From Faeciplasma sp964650705 (GTDB taxonomy: Bacteria; Bacillota; Clostridia; Oscillospirales; Ruminococcaceae), in NCBI GenBank assembly GCA_964650705.1, contig CAZYUJ010000003.1:124001-188000 (forward strand): a stretch of 64,000 nucleotides of DNA. The letters are read 5' to 3'. Under the pieces are notes generated by a model, which ran no database searches, was not told where the DNA came from, and was given only the letters and a program-made list of their open reading frames with translations. Position 1 is the first letter of the stretch; the number at the start of each line of letters is the position of its first letter. Below, in pieces: positions 42,141 to 51,021 of this stretch. The position numbers and the translations under genes are program-made.

Positions 42141-43307
42141 ATGGCGAAAAGAAAAAAGTCAAAGCCGAATTCCGGCGCTGTTTCCGTATCGGAAAAGAAG
42201 GCTGAGGCGGCTGTCAAGCCCGAAGTCCCGAAGTTCGAGATCGGTAAAAAGGGCGACGAATTTGACATCAAATACAGCCGTGCGGCAAGCCTTAACTATA
42301 GAGAGGCTGACCGCCTTTTACAGGATATGGGCCGTGAATCAAAGGCTGACAAATTCAACTTTTTGAGCCTTGCTTTGCCCCTTGTAATGATCGTTACAGC
42401 ATCGCTCAGCTTCGGATTTGTTTCCCGCGGGGACATCGAAGAAATGTTTGAGGTCAAATTCAACTCCGACACCGTTATCGACGGAAGCTATACCGAACAG
42501 CTCGACAATATCTATAACGAAACACTTCCTTTTAAAGAAAGCATCCAAAAGCTCGGTGCATGGCTTGGATTTATTGAGACTGACGGGACTCCCTCACAGG
42601 ATATCCCCGATGAGGAGACTGTTTTACCCGAAAGCCCGATCGATCCTATCCCTGCCGTCACCACAACAGAGGCAACGACCGCTGAGGAGATCACGACAAC
42701 TCCTCCTGAGGCGACGGAAGCTCCCGCAACACCCGAAACCGAGGCGACGATCCCCGAAACATATACCCTTTATGCAACCGCAACGGTCAACATCCGCCTT
42801 GCGCCCTCTTCCGATTCCGCCATCATGGGCTATTTTGAAGCAGGCGATGCCGTTGAGGTTATCGAGCTGATGTCCGACGGTTGGGCAAAGATATATTATA
42901 ACGGAATGATCTCTTATTGCTACGGCGAATATCTGACCGAAGCTGCTCCCGAAAAGGTTCCCGACGTCACCGTCAGCATTATTGAGGGTGAGGAGCCAGA
43001 AACGTTCATAATGCTCACGACTTCGTCCCTCAACGTCAGAACTCTTCCCTCTACCGATTCGGATGTCATAACACAGTTCAGAACAGGCACCGAGGTCAGA
43101 GTCATCGAGCTTCTCGAAAACGGCTGGGCAGCGATCTATTATGACGGCGGCGTGGCATATTGCTACGGCGAATATCTGACCGAAGTGACCGAAACGAGCG
43201 AAGAATCTGAGGTTATGCTTGCTCCCGAAGAGGATACAGAGGATGTTTTCGGTGAGGAGACTTCGGAAGAGGATGAGATCGTTCCCTCTGATGAGGAGGA
43301 AGAATGA
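42141..43307 (+). CDS. Membrane-anchored protein with two SH3b repeats
   Basis: A 388-residue protein with a cytoplasmic N-terminus (about residues 1-70), one membrane helix (about 75-97), a short region resembling the start of DHHW/AlgX-type proteins (NSDTVIDGSYTEQLDNIYNE, then TLPFKES), and a Thr/Glu/Pro-rich linker. Two bacterial SH3 repeats follow (about 205-265 and 285-345, each ending CYGEYLTE), then an acidic tail. It may bind peptidoglycan outside the membrane. It follows the AlgI-like gene and overlaps the radical SAM gene by four bases. Confidence 0.72.
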   Translation: MAKRKKSKPNSGAVSVSEKKAEAAVKPEVPKFEIGKKGDEFDIKYSRAASLNYREADRLLQDMGRESKADKFNFLSLALPLVMIVTASLSFGFVSRGDIEEMFEVKFNSDTVIDGSYTEQLDNIYNETLPFKESIQKLGAWLGFIETDGTPSQDIPDEETVLPESPIDPIPAVTTTEATTAEEITTTPPEATEAPATPETEATIPETYTLYATATVNIRLAPSSDSAIMGYFEAGDAVEVIELMSDGWAKIYYNGMISYCYGEYLTEAAPEKVPDVTVSIIEGEEPETFIMLTTSSLNVRTLPSTDSDVITQFRTGTEVRVIELLENGWAAIYYDGGVAYCYGEYLTEVTETSEESEVMLAPEEDTEDVFGEETSEEDEIVPSDEEEE

Positions 43308-44239
43308 TAAATCCCTTCCCCTATTCCGACACTAACAAGCGTTTTCACACGCTTGACTGGGAATATAAGCGCAGATTCGGCAAAAAGACAGTGAAGATCC
43401 CGCTGAACGCGGGGCTTGGCTGTCCGAATCGCGACGGAACCTGTGGCGTTGGCGGCTGCACATATTGCTCGGGCGCTTTGTCCGGCGAGTTCGCGGGGAA
43501 CCCGAGCGAGAGCTTTTTGCATCAGTTTGAAGAAACGAAAAAGCTCTATATAAACAAATGGCAGGATTTTGAGTGCATCGCCTATCTTCAAGCCGGAACA
43601 AACACTCACGCAAGCGTTAATGAGCTTAAAAAGATATATGATGCGGCGCTCGAGCTGCCCGTTGCGGGGCTGAGCATATCGACAAGAGCTGACTGTATCG
43701 ACAAGGAAAAAGCCTCGCTTTTGGCACAGATATCAAAGCGGACGTTTTTGACCGTTGAGCTGGGGCTCCAGACCGCTAACGACGAGACCTCGAAAAGGAT
43801 AAACCGCTGCGAAAACTTTGACGGTTTCTTGAGAGGCTATGAGCTTCTGAGGGAGCGGGGAATAAACCTCGGCGTGCATATAATAAACGGACTTCCCGGC
43901 GAAAGCTATGACGACATGATGCGAACGGCGCAAAAGGTTGCATCCTTAAGACCTCAGGAAGTGAAGATCCACCTTTTGCATATAATTTCGGGCACGAAAA
44001 TGGCTCGGGATTATTTGCGCGGCGAGATCGGGACGATGGAAAAGGATGAATATATCTCGCTGGTGTGCGATCAGCTGGAGATCCTGCCGCCCGAGACAGC
44101 GATCGGAAGGCTTACGGGCGACGGCGACAGGCGCACACTTTTGGCGCCCTTGTGGAGCATGGATAAGCGCTCGGTCTTAAACGGTATCGACTTGGAGCTC
44201 GCAAGGCGAAACACCTATCAAGGAATTGCATATAAATAA
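43304..44239 (+). CDS. YhcC/TIGR01212-family radical SAM protein
   Basis: A 311-residue radical SAM protein. The cluster motif is CPNRDGTCGVGGCTYCS, characteristic of the TIGR01212/YhcC group. The SAM domain contains VELGLQT and GVHIINGLPGES. Function of the family is poorly defined. It overlaps the SH3-repeat gene by four bases (ATGA), so they are translationally coupled. Confidence 0.88.
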   Translation: MINPFPYSDTNKRFHTLDWEYKRRFGKKTVKIPLNAGLGCPNRDGTCGVGGCTYCSGALSGEFAGNPSESFLHQFEETKKLYINKWQDFECIAYLQAGTNTHASVNELKKIYDAALELPVAGLSISTRADCIDKEKASLLAQISKRTFLTVELGLQTANDETSKRINRCENFDGFLRGYELLRERGINLGVHIINGLPGESYDDMMRTAQKVASLRPQEVKIHLLHIISGTKMARDYLRGEIGTMEKDEYISLVCDQLEILPPETAIGRLTGDGDRRTLLAPLWSMDKRSVLNGIDLELARRNTYQGIAYK

Positions 44240-44456
44240 AATTTGATGTATCCAAATCTCGATTTATCAATCTTTAGATGAGGATACATCAATTAATTTT
44301 GCGGATTTTCTTGTAAATGACGGCTTTTACAAAAATGATAATTAAAATATGTCAATACTGCCAATTGATTTTGACCGCTTTCGTTTGATATACTCTAGTT
44401 GTATACTTGGAACAGTATATAATGCTGTAATCAAACAAGAATGGAGGAAATTTTCA

Positions 44457-45893
44457 ATGAAAAGAATTTTAGCGTTGCTCTTGGTTCTTTTGATGGTATT
44501 CGTTGTTGTCGGATGTAAAGACAACAAGCGCCAGGTCGTTAAGGTCACCCTTTCGACAGAGGACTCCGAAGCAATTTTGGCAGCAGCAGGTATCACCTTG
44601 CCTGACGCTTCCGAAACGATAGCTTCGGGAACCGTTGTTGACTGGCTTTGTTGGTATGACCCCTTCCAAAACTATTCCGAGGATGAGATCGTCAACACCG
44701 GCTATTTCACCTTCACTGAGAAGTACGGCTCCTCGATCAACTGGATCGAATGTGACTATTTTGAAAGACTCGATACCTTGGCTAACCTCGTTTTGGCAGG
44801 TAATGCTCCCGACTGCTTCCCCGCGGGAACATCGGCGACTGCTACATATCCGATGAGCTGTATCAAGGGAATGTTCACATATGTTGATGACTATATCGAC
44901 TATACCGATCCTTTGTGGCAGGGCGTTGCCGACGCCGCAGACTATTTCGTTTTGGGCGACAAGCACTATTCCATCATCACCGATATCACCTTCCGTGACG
45001 TTTGTGTTTATAACAGAAGAGTTATGGAAGAATGGGGCTTCACAGATCCCGTTGAGCTCTATTACAACGACGAATGGACATGGGACGTATTCTATGAAAT
45101 GTGCATGGACTTCTCTGACGGCGACGAAAACCGTTACGCACTCGACGGCTACGCATATCAGAGCGGTTTGGTACAGTCCACCGGTCAGCAGGTGTTACAG
45201 ATCGACGAAAACGGCACCTTCTATTCAAATATCGACTCTCCCGAGATCGAAAGAGCACAGAACCTGGTCTATGACCTTGTCAAGAACGACTGTTGCTATC
45301 ACGAAGGCACCAACCGCTGGGCACTCCGAAACAACGGTACCTTCGGCGCAGGTCTTAAGGAAGGTCTTTGCCTCTTCTATGTGATCGAGACCAGCTACTT
45401 CACCGGCCCTGTTGAAGAGATCTCAGCTATCTGGGGCGACGTTACACAGAACGAAGTTATGTTCGTTCCGATGCCTCGTGACCCTAGCGGCGACGGCAAG
45501 TATTATCTCAACACCGCTATTTCCGGCTTGTGCATGGTCGCAGGCGGCGACAACCTCGAAGGTGTTGCACTTTTGGCATCCTGTGAAAGATTCAAGAAGC
45601 TCGACCCCACAGTTGTAGACATCGACAAGAAACAGCTCAAGGAAAAGTATTACTGGACCAACGAGATGCTCGATATGTATGATCACTGTGAAGAGCTTGC
45701 AGCCCGTGATCCCATCATCGTGCTTGAGGGTGACGTTCAACAGAATTTGGGCAACGCTTTGAACACCATCTCCAACGGCATCACCAGAGCCGCAGAGCCT
45801 ACGTCCTGGGCACAGCTTAAGGAACAAAACAGAGATACCATTGAATATTACATCGATGAGCTCAATTCAATGATCACCGACTATGACGAATGA
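44457..45893 (+). CDS. Solute-binding-protein-like lipoprotein, array member 1
   Basis: A 478-residue lipoprotein (signal peptide, lipobox VVGC). The fold resembles family-1 extracellular solute-binding proteins: YNRRVMEEWGF, NDEWTWDVFYEMC, GLKEGLCLF and LDPTVVDID segments are shared with all six members. It is the most divergent copy, with an SDGDENRY variant in place of DPDEDRY. It should bind a sugar or peptide outside the membrane, but no transporter gene is near. ATG at 44457 follows GGAGG. Confidence 0.82.
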   Translation: MKRILALLLVLLMVFVVVGCKDNKRQVVKVTLSTEDSEAILAAAGITLPDASETIASGTVVDWLCWYDPFQNYSEDEIVNTGYFTFTEKYGSSINWIECDYFERLDTLANLVLAGNAPDCFPAGTSATATYPMSCIKGMFTYVDDYIDYTDPLWQGVADAADYFVLGDKHYSIITDITFRDVCVYNRRVMEEWGFTDPVELYYNDEWTWDVFYEMCMDFSDGDENRYALDGYAYQSGLVQSTGQQVLQIDENGTFYSNIDSPEIERAQNLVYDLVKNDCCYHEGTNRWALRNNGTFGAGLKEGLCLFYVIETSYFTGPVEEISAIWGDVTQNEVMFVPMPRDPSGDGKYYLNTAISGLCMVAGGDNLEGVALLASCERFKKLDPTVVDIDKKQLKEKYYWTNEMLDMYDHCEELAARDPIIVLEGDVQQNLGNALNTISNGITRAAEPTSWAQLKEQNRDTIEYYIDELNSMITDYDE

Positions 45894-45906
45894 TAAATAA
45901 ACGTCC

Positions 45907-45940
45907 GATCCGCTTCCGAAAGGGAGCGGATCTTTGTTTT
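45907..45940 (+). terminator. Terminator of array member 1
   Basis: GATCCGCT and AGCGGATC form a stem followed by TTTGTTTT. Confidence 0.85.
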
Positions 45941-46060
45941 AGACGGCACGTTTGTTGAATAGCTATAAAAGCACCCCCAAATTATTGTGAGAAAAACAAA
46001 TGGAAAAGCGGCGTATTCTGTTGTATAATAATATTATATAATTGTACTTGGGAGGTAATT

Positions 46061-47506
46061 ATGAAAAGATTTATAGCTATTGCGCTTACGCTGCTGATGG
46101 TCTTTGCACTCGTAGGCTGCGGAAGTAATAAAAGACAGATAGTTGAAGTAACACTTTCAACTGAGGATGCTGAAGCAATTTTGGCAGCAGCAGGTATCAC
46201 GTTGCCCGACGCTGAATCTACTGCGGCAGCAGGAACGACCGTCGATTGGTTCTCTTGGTGGGATTCCTTCCACAACTATGCTGAGGATGAGATCGTCAAC
46301 ACCGGCTTCTTCACCTTTAAGGAAAAATACGGCTGTGACGTAAACTGGATCGAATGTGAATGGGATAAGAGATTTGACGATCTTGCAAACCTTGTCCTGT
46401 CCGGCAACGCACCCGACTTCTATCCCGGTGAGGCTAACACCTTCCCCAACTATGCGATCAAGGGCGTGTTCCAGTCTGTCGATGACTATATTGACTATAA
46501 CGATCCCCTTTGGGCAGGCGTTAAGGAATATGCCGACAACTATTTCTCCTTGGGCGGTGAGCATTATTTGATCGTCACCGACATGACCTTCAACAACGTC
46601 GTTGCATATAACAGACGTGTTATGGAGGAGTGGGGATTTGCCGATCCTGCCGATCTTTATTATAATGATGAATGGACATGGGACGTATTCTATGAAATGT
46701 GCGTAGAATTCTCCGATCCCGACGAGGACAGATACGCTCTTGACGGCTGGTGGTTCACTTTGGGACTTATGCACTCTTGCGGTCAGTCTATCGTTTCCTA
46801 TGACACCGAAACACAGAAATTCGTTTCCAACTTAGACGATCCCAGAATCGAGCGCGCCGCCGATCTCCTTTATAATATTTCCAAGAACCAGTGTGTATAT
46901 CCCAGATGGAACAACGGCTGGAGCTTGAGAAACTCTACCGAAGGCGCCGGCATCAAGGAAGGTCTTTGCCTCTTCTATATCAGCGGCACATGGCTCTTCA
47001 CCGGCCCTGTTGACGACATCTCCAACCTCTTCGGTGACGTTACCGAGAACGAAGTTATGTTCGTTCCCTTGCCCAGAGACGCTCAGGGTGACGGCTTCTA
47101 TTACACCGAATCCACTCCTTCCGGCTACTGCCTCGTTTCGGGCGCTGAAAATCCCGAAGGCGTTGCACTTTTGGCAGCTTGCGACAGATTCAAGACCTTG
47201 GATCCCACCGTTATCGACATCGACCGCCGTCAGCTCGAAGAGACCTATCTTTGGACTGAGGAAATGCTTAATATGTACGACACCTGTGTCGAGATCGCAA
47301 ACTCGGGCAGCGTAATGGTAGTTTATGACGCCGGCTACGGCACAAAGCTTTACAACGCTGTTGACACCATCGAACGCAACGGCCACAATCAGGATGCCGC
47401 AACATGGGCTCAGCTCAAGGAACAGTACGGCGTACAGGTCGACTATTACGTCGAAGTACTCAACTCAGACCTTGAGGAATTCATTAACGGCAAAGCAGCC
47501 GAATAA
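46061..47506 (+). CDS. Solute-binding-protein-like lipoprotein, array member 2
   Basis: A 481-residue paralogue (lipobox LVGC) with the shared N-terminal block (VTLSTEDAEAILAAAGI), then YNRRVMEEWGF, NDEWTWDVFYEMC and FKTLDPTVIDID. Its central segment (WWFTLGLMHSCGQSI) differs from the others, so ligand specificity probably differs. It is preceded by AT-rich DNA without a clear promoter. It has its own downstream terminator. Confidence 0.82.
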   Translation: MKRFIAIALTLLMVFALVGCGSNKRQIVEVTLSTEDAEAILAAAGITLPDAESTAAAGTTVDWFSWWDSFHNYAEDEIVNTGFFTFKEKYGCDVNWIECEWDKRFDDLANLVLSGNAPDFYPGEANTFPNYAIKGVFQSVDDYIDYNDPLWAGVKEYADNYFSLGGEHYLIVTDMTFNNVVAYNRRVMEEWGFADPADLYYNDEWTWDVFYEMCVEFSDPDEDRYALDGWWFTLGLMHSCGQSIVSYDTETQKFVSNLDDPRIERAADLLYNISKNQCVYPRWNNGWSLRNSTEGAGIKEGLCLFYISGTWLFTGPVDDISNLFGDVTENEVMFVPLPRDAQGDGFYYTESTPSGYCLVSGAENPEGVALLAACDRFKTLDPTVIDIDRRQLEETYLWTEEMLNMYDTCVEIANSGSVMVVYDAGYGTKLYNAVDTIERNGHNQDAATWAQLKEQYGVQVDYYVEVLNSDLEEFINGKAAE

Positions 47507-47519
47507 CACTCAGCACCAA

Positions 47520-47547
47520 AGCTCTCCGATCCGTCGGGGAGCTTTTC
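47520..47547 (+). terminator. Terminator of array member 2
   Basis: AGCTCTCCGA and TCGGGGAGCT pair, followed by TTTTCC. Confidence 0.78.
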
Positions 47548-47699
47548 CTTGTTGATGCGGGCTGATCATTGATCAAAATCAACACTGAAATTGATTATAT
47601 ATGCACAAAAGAACAGTTCCCGAATTGGTTAATTAGAGAATTGATTTAAACCCAAAATAGAGGTAAAATATATTTATCTAATTACATTGGAGGTAAATT

Positions 47700-49166
47700 A
47701 TGAAAACAAAAAGACTTTTTGCTCTCGGTTTGGTTTTACTCATGATCTTTGCGTTTGTCGGCTGCGGCAAAGGCGGACGTCAGATCGTTGAAGTAACTCT
47801 TTCCACCGAAGACGCTGAAGCAATTTTGGCAGCAGCAGGTATCAGACTTCCCGATGCTGAATCAACCGTAGCTGCCGGAACTACTATAAAGTGGTTCTCT
47901 TGGTATGACTCTTTCCACAACTATGACGAAGCTGAGATCGTTAACACCGGTTACTTCACCTTCAAGGAAAAGTACGGCTGTGAGATCCAGTGGGTAGAGA
48001 CCACTTGGTCAGCAAGATTCGACGAGCTCGCAACCCTCATCCTCGGCGGTACAGCTCCCGACTTCTATCCTTCCTCTAACGAGACCTTCCCCACATATGC
48101 CATCAAGGGAATGTTCTTGCCCGTTGACGACTATATCGACTATGACGATCCGTTGTGGGCAGATATGAAGGACTTCGTTGAGAAATACTTCTCCTTGGGC
48201 GGAAAGCATTACATAATCGCAACCGACAACGGCTTCGAAAGCGTTGTTCCTTATAATAAGAGAGTTATCGAAGAATGGGGATTTGATGATCCTGCTGAGC
48301 TCTTCGCTAACGACGAATGGACTTGGGACGTATTCTATGAAATGTGCGAAGACTTCTCCGATCCCGATGAAGACAGATATGCTATCGACGGTTGGGCATA
48401 TTCCAGCGCTATCATGGACTCCTGCGGTACTCAGATCGTATCGTTAGACCTCACAACCAACCAGTATGTCTCGAACGTTGACGACCCCAGACTCGAAAGA
48501 GCTGCTGAGCTCTTATACAACCTCTCCAAGAACGAATGCATCTATCCTTTGTGGGATAACGGCTGGGCAACCAGAAACGGTACCGACAACGAAGGCGCAG
48601 GCGTTAAGGAAGGTCTTTGCCTCTTCTACATCCGCGGTACTTGGGCATTCACCGGTACGGTTGAAGAAATTTCACAGAATTGGGGCGACGTCGCCGCAGG
48701 CGAATTGATGTTCGTTCCTTTGCCTCGTGACCCTAACGGTGACGGCAACTATTACATCCAGGCTAACGCTGCAGGTTACTGCATCATCAGCGGTGCTGAG
48801 AATCCCGAAGGCGTTGCACTCTATGCTGCTTGTGAAAGATTCAAGACCTTGGACCCCACTGTTGTATCTATCGACAGACGCCAGCTCGAAGAAAAGTATC
48901 TCTGGACAGAAGAAATGCTTGAAATGTATGACACTTGTAAGGCTCTCGCTCAGAAGGGTGAAAACACCTTGGTCGAATACGGCGAAGGTTTGGGCAGCCA
49001 GCTCTATTCTCGCTCTGACGGATTGAAGTCCATCGCAAGAAACTCGCCTGACAACGCTACCACTTGGGCACAGGCTAAGGAAAGCAACGCTGAAGCATTG
49101 CAGTATTATCTTGACGAGCTCAACGCAAACGTAGCTGCATTTATTAACGGCGAAACAGCTGAATAA
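47700..49166 (+). CDS. Solute-binding-protein-like lipoprotein, array member 3
   Basis: A 488-residue paralogue (lipobox FVGC). It differs from the others in carrying RLPDAE instead of TLPDA and FANDEWTWDVFYEMC. A long N-terminal stretch is identical at DNA level to members 1 and 2. It has the common GVKEGLCLF and LDPTVVSID motifs. It is monocistronic. Confidence 0.82.
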   Translation: MKTKRLFALGLVLLMIFAFVGCGKGGRQIVEVTLSTEDAEAILAAAGIRLPDAESTVAAGTTIKWFSWYDSFHNYDEAEIVNTGYFTFKEKYGCEIQWVETTWSARFDELATLILGGTAPDFYPSSNETFPTYAIKGMFLPVDDYIDYDDPLWADMKDFVEKYFSLGGKHYIIATDNGFESVVPYNKRVIEEWGFDDPAELFANDEWTWDVFYEMCEDFSDPDEDRYAIDGWAYSSAIMDSCGTQIVSLDLTTNQYVSNVDDPRLERAAELLYNLSKNECIYPLWDNGWATRNGTDNEGAGVKEGLCLFYIRGTWAFTGTVEEISQNWGDVAAGELMFVPLPRDPNGDGNYYIQANAAGYCIISGAENPEGVALYAACERFKTLDPTVVSIDRRQLEEKYLWTEEMLEMYDTCKALAQKGENTLVEYGEGLGSQLYSRSDGLKSIARNSPDNATTWAQAKESNAEALQYYLDELNANVAAFINGETAE

Positions 49167-49200
49167 AATACAATTTAGTATTAAAATTTTAATTTTTTGA

Positions 49201-49234
49201 AACAGCCCTTGTTTAATATAACAAGGGCTGTTTT
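49201..49234 (+). terminator. Terminator of array member 3
   Basis: AACAGCCCTTGT and ACAAGGGCTGTT form a 12-bp stem with TTAATATA loop, followed by TT. Confidence 0.85.
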
Positions 49235-49356
49235 GCGCTTTGCACAAACTGTTGCGGTTATTTTCATAGGAATTGCCAATGGATTTGAGGTGCAAAATGA
49301 TATATTATTATAGAGTAAGACTATGTTTAATTTTCTTATATTTATAGGAGGAATTT

Positions 49357-50817
49357 ATGAAAAGACTTATTTGTATCGGATTGGTACTTATGATGGTCTT
49401 CGCTCTTGTAGGCTGCGGCGGCAACAAGCGTCAGATCGTCGAAGTAACTCTCTCCACCGAAGACGCTGAAGCTATTTTGGCAGCAGCAGGTATCACGCTT
49501 CCCGATGCATCCGAAACTGCAGCGGCAGGAACCGTTATAAAATGGTACTCCTGGCATGATCCTTTCCACAACTACTCTGAGGCTGAGATCGTTAACACCG
49601 GTTTCTTCACCTTTAAAGAAAAATACGGCTGTGACGTAACCTGGATCGAATGCGTATGGAGTGAGAGATATGACGGACTCGCAACCCTCGTTTTATCCGG
49701 CAACTCTCCCGACTTCTTCCCCGCAGACGATATCGACTACTTCCCTACATACGCCATCAAGGGCGTGTTCCAGCCTGTTAATGACTATATCGACTATGAC
49801 GATCCGCTTTGGACGGGAACAAAGGACTTCTGTGACACATATCTTTCTCTCGCAGGTAACAGATATGCAATGATCTATGAGCTCAAGTTCGACGACGTTT
49901 GTGCATACAACAGACGTGTTATGGACGAATGGGGCTTTGACGATCCTGCAGACCTTTATGCTAACGACGAATGGACTTGGGATGAATTCTATGATATGTG
50001 CTTGGAATTCTCCGATCCCGACGAGGACAGATACGCTCTTGACGGCTGGTTCTATGACACCTCCCTCATGGAGATGAGCGGCACCGCAACCGTTATCTAT
50101 AACCCCGAGACGGGTCTTTATGAAGCCGATCTTGACAACCCCGGCCTCGAAAGAGCAGCAAGCCTTATTTATGAGCTCAAGAAGAACGAGTGCATCTATC
50201 CCGTTTGGAACAAGAGCTGGACACCCAGAAACGACGTTGAAGGCGGCGGCATCAAGGAAGGCGACTGCTTGTTCTATGTTGTCGGTACATGGGGCTTCAC
50301 AGCGCCCGTTGAAGAAGTTAACGCAATTTGGGGCGACATTGAAGCAGGCGAATTGATGTTCGTTCCGCTTCCCCGTGACCCTGACGGAGACGGCAACTAT
50401 TACATTGGAACAAAGATCGGCGGCTTCCTCTTGGTAACCGGCTCGACCAACCCTGAGGGCGTTGCACTTTTGGCAGCATGCAACAGATTCAAGACCTTGG
50501 ATCCTACCGTTATCTCTATCGACAAGCAGCAGCTTATCGAAACCTATATGTGGACTGAAGAAATGCTTGATATGTACGATCATTGCATCGAGCTCTCCGA
50601 AAGTCCTTATACCGTTTTGAACCTCGGCGCAGGATTGGGCACTCAGCTCAGAAGCATCGCTATCGAAAACACAATGAACCTTGGAAGAATGGCAACAGCC
50701 AAGACATGGGCACAGGTCAAGGAAGCCAACGAAGAATCCATCCTGTTCTATGTTGAACAGCTTAATGCCGACGTTGCTGAGTATATAGCAAAGCTCGAAG
50801 CGGGCGAAATAGGATAA
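49357..50817 (+). CDS. Solute-binding-protein-like lipoprotein, array member 4
   Basis: A 486-residue paralogue (lipobox LVGC). The core carries NDEWTWDEFYDMC and DPDEDRYALDGWF. A 46-base stretch in this region is identical to member 2. GIKEGDCLF replaces GIKEGLCLF, so it is slightly atypical in this motif. The GGAGGAATTT site precedes the ATG. Confidence 0.82.
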   Translation: MKRLICIGLVLMMVFALVGCGGNKRQIVEVTLSTEDAEAILAAAGITLPDASETAAAGTVIKWYSWHDPFHNYSEAEIVNTGFFTFKEKYGCDVTWIECVWSERYDGLATLVLSGNSPDFFPADDIDYFPTYAIKGVFQPVNDYIDYDDPLWTGTKDFCDTYLSLAGNRYAMIYELKFDDVCAYNRRVMDEWGFDDPADLYANDEWTWDEFYDMCLEFSDPDEDRYALDGWFYDTSLMEMSGTATVIYNPETGLYEADLDNPGLERAASLIYELKKNECIYPVWNKSWTPRNDVEGGGIKEGDCLFYVVGTWGFTAPVEEVNAIWGDIEAGELMFVPLPRDPDGDGNYYIGTKIGGFLLVTGSTNPEGVALLAACNRFKTLDPTVISIDKQQLIETYMWTEEMLDMYDHCIELSESPYTVLNLGAGLGTQLRSIAIENTMNLGRMATAKTWAQVKEANEESILFYVEQLNADVAEYIAKLEAGEIG

Positions 50818-50831
50818 TCTTTTAAAATATT

Positions 50832-50869
50832 AAACAGCTCTTGAGGATCTCCTCGGGAGCTGTTTTTTT
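50832..50869 (+). terminator. Terminator of array member 4
   Basis: AAACAGCTCTTGAGG and CCTCGGGAGCTGTTT pair, then TTTTTC. Confidence 0.85.
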
Positions 50870-50934
50870 CTGCGAAATCGCGCATTTCGGCATTGTGTTG
50901 CACAAAACGCAGGCGTTTTTGACTAAATCGCATA

Positions 50935-50963
50935 TTGAAACAGCTCAACAAATATGATAAAAT
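50935..50963 (+). promoter_or_regulatory. Promoter of array member 5
   Basis: TTGAAA and TAAAAT are separated by 17 bases. The preceding 23 bases (50916-50938) match the region upstream of member 6 at 52612-52634 with one mismatch. Confidence 0.58.
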
Positions 50964-51021
50964 GTTAAACATGATGTTATATTCGCTTGTGACACAAACT
51001 ATCAAGAGAGGAATGAAATTG

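Noticed and set aside
49693..50583. A 296-residue minus frame inside array member 4, and similar frames in its paralogues
   Set aside because: Antisense shadow of a well-supported gene. The repeated appearance in paralogues follows from their similarity.
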